Of a stretch of DNA of 64,000 bases, positions 58,288-64,000 are shown in pieces. The stretch lies in contig NC_081851.1 in NCBI RefSeq assembly GCF_963259705.1, positions 11,878,145 to 11,942,144 on the forward strand, given 5' to 3'. The position numbers and the translations under genes were made by a program. How positions within the stretch are numbered: the stretch's first letter is position 1; every line of letters begins with the position of its first letter. The DNA comes from Myotis daubentonii (taxonomy: Eukaryota; Chordata; Mammalia; Chiroptera; Vespertilionidae). Below the pieces are notes generated by a model. That model searched no databases. It was not told the origin of the DNA and was given only the letters and a program-made list of their open reading frames with translations.

Positions 58288-58693
58288 TGTTGAGTGTTTC
58301 CTTCCACAACTCCCGTGGAGTAGGGTTCAGTATCTGAAAGAGGAGCCGCACAACAAATGAGAGAAAAAGACACAAGATAATTTTGCAATATTGGGAGACC
58401 AGGCGGCAAGTCCCGAAGGACTTCCTCCCTGTGCTCAGGCATCACCAAGCTTTTATTGATCTGGGATGCACCCATAGCATAGCGCTAGGCAGGTGACCCC
58501 CTGCAACAGGCAGAAAAGCCCATCAGCAAGGATTTACATAATAATAAATGGGGGAGTAGTTTCAGCTACCACTGTCTGGACAAACAGGTGGCGCCTAGCT
58601 CCGACCTTTGGAAGGGCTTCAAAGGCACCCAGCCTTCGGGGAGTTCTCTGTCTATGCTTATCAGATAGTGAAGGCAATAAACAGTTTCCCACA
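58288..58693 (-). repeat. ERV 5' LTR
   Basis: 406 bp, same ends. By eye about sixteen substitutions and one 2-bp indel separate it from the 3' LTR, roughly 4% divergence. Confidence 0.88.
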
Positions 58694-59203
58694 TGTGTCC
58701 CTTTTTTCCCCCCGCCCTTGACAATCCCCTGGCCTCCCCAACCCCCCAGTGTCTTATGTCCATTGGTTATGCTTATATGCATGCATACAAGTCCTTTGGT
58801 TGATCTCTTACATTCCTCCATTCTGCTCCCCCCTCACCAGCCATCCCGCTCCAGTTTGACAATCTGTTTGAGGCAGCTCTGCCTCTGTATCTGTTATTGT
58901 TCAAAAGTTTATAATGGTCTCTATTATCCATGAATGAGTGAGATCATGTGGTATTTTTCCTTCATTGACTGGCTTATTTCACTTAGCATAATTCTCTCCA
59001 GTTCCATCCATTCTGTTGCAAATGGTAAGAGTTCCTTCTTTTTTACAGCAGCATAGTATTCCATCGTGTAGATGTACCACAGTTTTCTAATCCATTCATC
59101 TACTGATGGGCACTTAGGCTGTTTCCAGATCTTAGCTATGGTGAATTGTGCTGCTATGAACCTATGGGTGCATATATCCTTTCTGATTGTTGTTTCTGGT
59201 TTC
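58694..59203 (-). mobile_element. L1 3' end fragment
   Basis: Reverse complement of the 3' part of the L1 at 19,860-20,440: 3' UTR, then ORF2 carboxy end (ATCCAAGAATGAGTG-like, CATAGTATTCCATCG). Its 3' end is cut at the ERV boundary. Confidence 0.88.
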
Positions 59204-59272
59204 TTTTTTTTTCTTTTTTATTGCTTAAAGTATTACAAAGGGTATTACATATGTGTCCATTTTATCCCCCCG
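59204..59272 (-). mobile_element. Second short L1 3' end
   Basis: T-rich tail (59,204-59,220), then TTGCTTAAAGTATTACAAAG and ATATGTGTCCATTT of the same L1 3' UTR. Confidence 0.75.
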
Positions 59273-59601
59273 TCCTGTTCCAGTGGAACCATTGCCTCTC
59301 CCTAAGCTGAGTTTGACTGGTGAGTTAAATTCTGGGCTCATGGAAGAAGGGAAATGATTCAGGAAGTGTTTAGTGGAGGGAGTTGTTTTGAGTTACTCCT
59401 GTAGCAACCAAAGCAATGCTCTTGCTATTCCTAGTGATATTAATTATGGTTAAGAGCTGGTCTACTGGTTGTTTCCGGCCAAATAGCAAATCCAGCTAAG
59501 TAGCAAGGGAAGTAGAATGCCCCCCATTAAGTAATTTTTCCTTTCCTGAGACCATTTCAAGATACAAATTGGCACTTGGGAAAGTTTAGAAAGATATGAT
59601 T
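59273..59601. other. No recognised feature
   Basis: Unique sequence. Confidence 0.4.
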
Positions 59602-59822
59602 GAGTCTGGCCAGTGTTGCACAGTGGTTGAGCATCTGCCTGGGAAACAGGCAGGAGTGCACACTTGGTTTGATTCGGGGTCAGGGCACAGGCCCGGGTTG
59701 CAGACTGGATCACCAATAGGGGTCATGAAGGGGGCAACCGATCAATGCTTCTCTCTCATCATTTACGTTTCTGTCTCGCCCTTTCTCCCTCCCTGAAATT
59801 AATCAAAGTGTATTTTTAAAAT
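59602..59822 (+). mobile_element. VES SINE
   Basis: CTGGCCAGTGTTGCACAGTG A box, GGTTTGATTCGGGGTCAGGG B-box region, CAACCGATCAATGCTTCTCT body. Confidence 0.9.
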
Positions 59823-59834
59823 ATAGATTGAGTC

Positions 59835-60030
59835 TAGCCCCGGCTGATGGGGCTCATTGGATGGGCATCTCCCCTTGCACTGAAATGTTTCCGGATCAGT
59901 TCACAGGGAGGGCACATGGCAGGGTTTTGCAGTCAATTCCATGTCACAGGGGCGGGCAGGAGGCGGCTGGTGCACCTCTCATCTATGTTCTCTGCCTCTC
60001 CCTTCCTCTCTCTACTGTCAATCTATATAA
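59835..60030 (+). mobile_element. VES SINE, diverged
   Basis: GCCCCGGCTGATGGGGCTCA head, GGGAGGGCACATGGCAGGGT middle, TCTCTGCCTCTCCC tail. Adjacent to the previous SINE in the same orientation. Confidence 0.8.
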
Positions 60031-60274
60031 TGGAGGTATGATCCTTATGTCAACCAGAACCTATACATAAAGCAAAATGAGAAGAAACTGTCACTTCTGG
60101 TAGTTTCACTTCTGACAGTTCACTAGTGTGATCATTTTAATGTATATATTTGCAGATTTTATTTCCCCATTTTATCAGTGTATAAGTAGTTATCAGAAAA
60201 AATTAAATGTTTCAAAACTTATTTTAAAACTGTATTATACAGTGAGCACCTTTCATGTCAGCATATATGTGTAC

Positions 60275-60275
<1 letters not shown>

Positions 60276-60303
<28 letters not shown>
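60276..60303. repeat. (GT)n microsatellite
   Basis: About 13 GT repeats. Confidence 0.95.
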
Positions 60304-60305
<2 letters not shown>

Positions 60306-60365
60306 GAATTATGTATATGTACATGAGAAGACATGGCCTACACGTGTTTTTAATAAACAACCTTA

Positions 60366-60371
60366 TTTATT
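60366..60371 (-). terminator. Poly(A) signal of the RALGDS-like gene
   Basis: AATAAA on the minus strand (TTTATT on plus) 112 bp after the stop codon. Confidence 0.5.
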
Positions 60372-60482
60372 CAAAAGGAGTATTTAACTTAATGGGGAAT
60401 AGTCTCCATAAATAGGTAGGTACTTTTAGAAATTATCCTTATTTACTATTTTAAATGTACAGTTGGGATGTATTCCTCTGAA

Positions 60483-60682
60483 TTATTTAAGATAATCGCC
60501 TAGAACTCTTCTGACAGCATGAGAGAAGGCTTCCAGGGCAGCCAGTAGCTGGCTCCATAATGGCTTCAGGTACTGCCTCGGGCCAGACCTGGCCAGGGCA
60601 GGGCCTCTCATTGGACCAGGCTCTGGCCCCTGAGCAGGCCCTTCCTCTGCCTCCGGAGAGCTCTGGAGCTGTGGGCGTGGAC
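60483..60682 (-). other. RALGDS-like terminal coding exon
   Basis: Acceptor TCTCTTTCTCCTGCACCAG; 200 coding bp: Pro/Glu/Gln-rich linker (QSSPEAEEGPAQGPEPGP), then a basic amphipathic tail QYLKPLWSQLLAALEAFSHA. Poly(A) signal on the minus strand at 60,371-60,366. Confidence 0.65.
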
Positions 60683-62513
60683 CTGGTGCAGGAGAAAGAG
60701 ACACATTGACTCACACTCCTGGCTTTCCTGTGACTTAGTGCAGACAGGAAAGATGCCACCGCCTTTAAGGGAACTCCAGCCCATGAGCCTGCCCTCCCCC
60801 GATGATCTGCCCAGATGATCATTCCCCCTCACCTTGTTGAGTTGCCTTGGTGGGCTCAAGGTGCTGCAGCGCCAACCATACATTTTGGGCGTGGCCCACC
60901 GGGTGTGAGGCAGGGGAGTTGACCGGCACCAAGGCCTGCTCTACCTCAAAGCAGGCGAAAGGAAGGGGCTGCCCCAAACCCTGGACGTGGTCCAGCCAGG
61001 TCCCCACCATCGCAGCAAAGGCCCTGGGGAGAGGCAGGTGGGCAGCAGCATCTGAGTCCTGGTCTTTCTTTCCACTCTGCCCTCGCATGGCACACTTGTT
61101 TAGATCTGAGCCTCTGTGCAGGCCCCCCCCTTGCGCACCCAGGGGACAGCCCCATGCCACCCCCGACCCCTGTGTGGCTTTCCTGGTTGTAGCAGTTGTG
61201 AGATGCAGCAGGTTCAACACGGAGTCTGTGTGAGACTCTTCTTCCCACTGGCAGCTCTCCTGAAGGTCCAGTGCACTGCCCACACCCACTCTCCAGGCCC
61301 TGGGCATCTGGGCTGAGGACTGAGACAGACTTGTGAGCAGCCTGCTCACAACAGTCCTGTTCTGAGCCTGGCCACCATGGTCAGGGGAGATGGATATGGA
61401 GAGAGGCAGGCAGAGCGGGGTGGGTCTATGGGGGGGGATACGAGTGTGAAGGACAACTCAGCACAGTGTCCCCTCTGGGTCTACAAGGCCCAGGACCCCC
61501 ACCCACTGTCGTCTTTGACTCTTGTCCTCCTGGAATAGAAGACTCCAGAGCCCAGGCCTTTCTTGGGAATCAGATGATGTATAAGATTAGAGTTCTGCCA
61601 GGCACTCTCCACCCCCCACCCACCACAATCCCCATGATGCTGACTCTGGGGGCCCTCCTTCTGGACCCAGAGACCACTCACTTTATGACTTGGTCCTGCG
61701 GTGTGTCAGACCGGGCATTGTAAGCAGGTGTGCCTCCAGATGGAAAAATCACTCTGATCGCATCAGCCCTGATGGATGGTGGACACGACCTGCGAATGAT
61801 GGACAGCGTGACTGCTGGACCCATTGCCCAGAACTGAGGCCCAGGGATTGTGTCTGCTTCATGCCTTGAGTCAGGCTAAGTTTCTCCAAAAGTGTGTACA
61901 TTATCGAGTAAAGAAACTCCAACCAGAAGCATGCCATACATCTGAGTGGGCCTGAGAACTGCTCTCCCCAGAAATCCCCAGTGTGGTCCACCAAGGACCA
62001 GGACCAGCTAGGTGAAATCTCACACTGCTTAACAGGTTGCTTTGCATGTGCTTTTCCAATCTCCGATGCCACAGGCCGCTGATGGGTGTGTCAGAGTTCT
62101 TTCTGTGGGACAGAGTGAAAGAATTGCCACCAACAACCGCCGCACATCCAGCTACCCTGTCTGCAGAGCCAGGGAGCAGGTGAGACCTGCCATGGCTTGT
62201 CCCCACAGCAGTGCTAATGAGGTTTCCCCCCGAGCAGCCCACTTTTCAGAGGAGCATCCTGAGACTCGGGAAGATGTGGTGACGTTTTCATGCCTCACAG
62301 CTATCATTGGGCAGAATCACAAGTGTGTGCTCACCTAGACAGAAGCTCGTCCAGGAACCGTTGGACTCTGGAGAAGGCCAGCGTGGAGACGTGGGGGATG
62401 ATTCCCCCCGGGAAAGCTGGCATCATGGCCATGGCCACCTTCTCCGAGGTGCCTTCCTGGAGGGCCTGCATCCTGCAGGACTCATGCAGGTTACCTGTTC
62501 GCTCAGCTGCACA
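60483..62513 (-). CDS. RALGDS-like gene, 3' three exons
   Basis: Exons 62,513-62,335, 61,023-60,833 and 60,682-60,483 are bounded by consensus acceptors and donors and join in phase (0/2, 2/1, 1), giving 189 uninterrupted codons. The first two encode a RasGEF amino-terminal (REM) domain as in RALGDS: NLHESCRMQALQEGTSEKV, MMPAFPGG, VQRFLDELLSR, then AMVGTWLDHVQGLGQPLPFAC and AQNVWLALQHLEP. RALGDS-family proteins activate Ral GTPases, but the catalytic CDC25 domain is absent here: the last exon has a Pro/Glu-rich linker and ends RRVLGDYLK-stop, with AATAAA 112 bp beyond. The usual YGCILP..QLKN segment between exons is missing. The 5' exons were not found. It is either a short RALGDS-like paralogue or a decaying copy; lack of stops favours the former. 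Confidence 0.7.
60833..61023 (-). other. RALGDS-like exon B
   Basis: 191 bp. Acceptor CCTGCCTCTCCCCAG, donor AACAAG|GTGAGG. Encodes FAAMVGTWLDHV...LQHLEPTKATQQ. Confidence 0.75.
61024..62334 (-). other. Intron of RALGDS-like gene
   Basis: 1311 bp. No copy of the YGCILP-type exon found. Open frames on either strand have no family signal. Confidence 0.55.
62335..62513 (-). other. RALGDS-like exon A
   Basis: 179 bp. Acceptor TTCTCCCACCCAG on the minus strand, donor TCTAG|GTGAGC. Encodes the first half of the RasGEF-N domain. Confidence 0.72.
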
Positions 62514-63496
62514 CTGGGTGGGAGAAGGAAGGATATCCATGTGAGCGGCATGACCTTGAATCCCACAAGGATGGAGGTTCAGAGCTCAATAGGGAGGTCC
62601 CAGCCCTACTGGTACGTGTGCAAGAGGAGGGACAGGAGTACCCCGACTGGACGAGGTTCTAGGTCTTCAAAGTGCCCCTGAAGTTCCGTACATGTTCATA
62701 CAATTGCCACCTTCTCGGCATCTTCCCCCCAGCCCCCTTCCCTTTAGCTGAGGATCAACAAACCTCCTTGTAGTAATAGTGTATATGAAGAGCCCAGGCC
62801 CTGTGAGTCCTCAAGAAAGGTCCTTGTTATAGAGATGAGAACACAGAGGCTTAGGAAATATCAAATTCCTGCTCAAGGGCATGCAGGTCAGAACTGGGTA
62901 CTGTCCTGCATGACATTCCCTCTCAGGTACCAGAGACTTCCCTGCTACTGACATGGGTGGAAAGGGTGTGGGAACCTTGTCCCTCCCCAGCGCGGGAACA
63001 GTGTACACGGTAGAAATGGCCTGTGAAAGCCTTTGACTTCAAAAGAGAAAGTTTATTTTATCCTTTTACATTAAAGGGCATTTTAAGACCCTCATTATGG
63101 AGATGGCAGATTCCCCAAGGTGGCAAATGCCTGGAGACTGCAGATGGGAGGAAGGCGATCACGGGGCAGGAATCTGACCAGAGGACTCGGGGAGGAGCTG
63201 ATCCATGTGATGGGTGTAAAGTGACAGGTGCCTCAGTGTCCCCATGAGGCAATTGCCAGGGACGGAACACTGTGTTTGAGTTGGACACCTTGACGTCGGC
63301 CAGGTGAAAATTTCAATGAGTGAGATTTCCCGGGCCAGGCTGGGAGCAAGGCAGCAGCCATCATCAGAAACTGCTGTTGGCAACGTCCCTGCCACAGCCC
63401 TTTGGGTTTGGAATCTGCCTGCAGCCGTTCAAATTTTACACGTGCTCGTCCTTCCCCCAGCAGTGGGCGTCCACCTCCAGCTGGGGACATTACATG
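62514..63496. other. Upstream of RALGDS-like exons, no exon found
   Basis: No match to RALGDS amino-terminal exons seen. Mixed unique sequence. Confidence 0.4.
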
Positions 63497-63880
63497 TACT
63501 GTGGCCTGAATTGTGTACCCCTAATCCCATGACTTTGCAAACCCTAGAACTTAATTATGTGTCTGCATTTGAGTTTTTGTCTTCAAGCAAGTCATTCAGG
63601 TGACGTGAATTCAGTGGTGTGGTTCTTCATCGAATCTGATCAGTGTCCTTAGAAGAGGAGGGTAGGACACGTGGCAGTGCAGGGGGGAGTCCATGTGACA
63701 CACAGAGAGAAGGCACCCATCTACAAGCTGAGGAGCGACCCCCTCAGGAATACCAGCCCCGCTGACAGCACCATCTCTCACTTTTGCCCCCGGAACTGTG
63801 AGAAAATGAATGTCTGCTGTTAACACCACCCAGTGTGGCCCTATGTTATGGCAGCACAAGCAAGCAACCTAACACTGTCC
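63497..63880 (+). mobile_element. MLT1 LTR (ERVL-MaLR)
   Basis: TGGCCTGAATTGTGTACCCC start, GTGTCCTTAGAAGAGGAGG, GGAACTGTGAGAAAATGAAT and the TTATGGCAGCACAAGCAA end. Confidence 0.88.
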
Positions 63881-64000
63881 GTTCCGACACACATCAGTGT
63901 TCCGGGCAGCACTGCTGACATGGCAGCTGAACTGCATTAGGCCCATGTCCATCAGCACTGAAAGGCCGCATCGCTGGGCAAACGACCGCCCTGACTGGAC

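Larger units (their letters stand above)
51949..58693 (-). mobile_element. Endogenous retrovirus, class II (betaretrovirus-like), defective
   Basis: Provirus in minus orientation: 5' LTR 58,288-58,693, Lys-type primer-binding site, ~2.9 kb with no recognisable gag, protease or RT, then RNase H and an integrase carboxy end, a 1.4-kb unassigned stretch, a second integrase-end relic, polypurine tract and 3' LTR. Most of gag, pro, RT, integrase core and all of env are missing or unrecognisable. The left flank is a VES SINE, the right flank an L1 3' UTR; no target-site duplication matches. It is non-infectious and looks recombinant. Confidence 0.88.

Noticed and set aside
60819..61349. Continuous 176-codon minus-strand frame as a single-exon gene
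   Set aside because: Only 60,833-61,023 has family similarity; the rest lies upstream of a good acceptor and is intron.

Overview
This is mammalian nuclear DNA, almost certainly from a vespertilionid (vesper) bat. The evidence is the combination of tRNA-derived VES SINEs (eight clear copies or fragments), many HeliBat-type Helitrons (TC start, GTGCAC hairpin, CTAG end, insertion between A and T) and several L1 subfamilies nested in one another. Nearly all the window is repeat-derived. Three gene-related loci stand out: a spliced RALGDS-like gene, a two-exon genomic fragment of ANAPC1, and a processed TFPT retrocopy.

Layout. 1-13,010: a tandem macrosatellite of about 1.4-kb units, including two units that look identical by eye and one deletion-fused double unit; the last unit is the most decayed. 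13,011-20,512: a nearly full-length L1 (5' UTR, ORF1, ORF2, 3' UTR) with frame lesions, with a 681-bp Helitron inserted exactly between A and T in ORF2. 20,513-24,000: an old L1 fragment into which a complete 2.6-kb ORF1-only (half-L1-like) element inserted with a visible target-site duplication, then another L1 piece. 24,000-31,400: a CCAAT-bearing minisatellite, an L2 tail, a fossil hAT segment, a truncated Helitron, a second half-L1-like element and an L1 5'-end fragment. 31,200-37,450: four further Helitrons or fragments, one tandem pair, a VES SINE, old L1M pieces and the ANAPC1 exons. 37,450-42,360: old repeats and a CpG-rich segment with a strong CTCF-like motif and GC-box tandem repeats. 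42,360-47,720: VES SINE, third half-L1-like element, a Helitron with an internal minisatellite, a promoter-like stretch directly upstream of the TFPT retrocopy, MLT1, and Helitron 3' ends. 47,721-51,948: mostly unassigned sequence, a 69-bp hAT MITE with a perfect 8-bp target duplication, VES SINEs and a 24-bp minisatellite. 51,949-58,693: a defective minus-strand class II (betaretrovirus-like) endogenous retrovirus with two LTRs, Lys-type primer-binding site, RNase H and duplicated integrase ends. 58,694-60,300: L1 tails and VES SINEs. 60,366-62,513: three phase-compatible minus-strand exons encoding a RasGEF-N (RALGDS-like) domain and a proline-rich tail, with a poly(A) signal. 63,497-63,880: an MLT1 LTR.

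The only plausible host protein-coding sequence still open is the RALGDS-like gene, a predicted 189-residue carboxy-terminal product whose 5' exons were not found. The other coding pieces are transposon relics. Identifications rest on reading the sequence and remembered family features; no database search was run, and repeat boundaries without target duplications are approximate.
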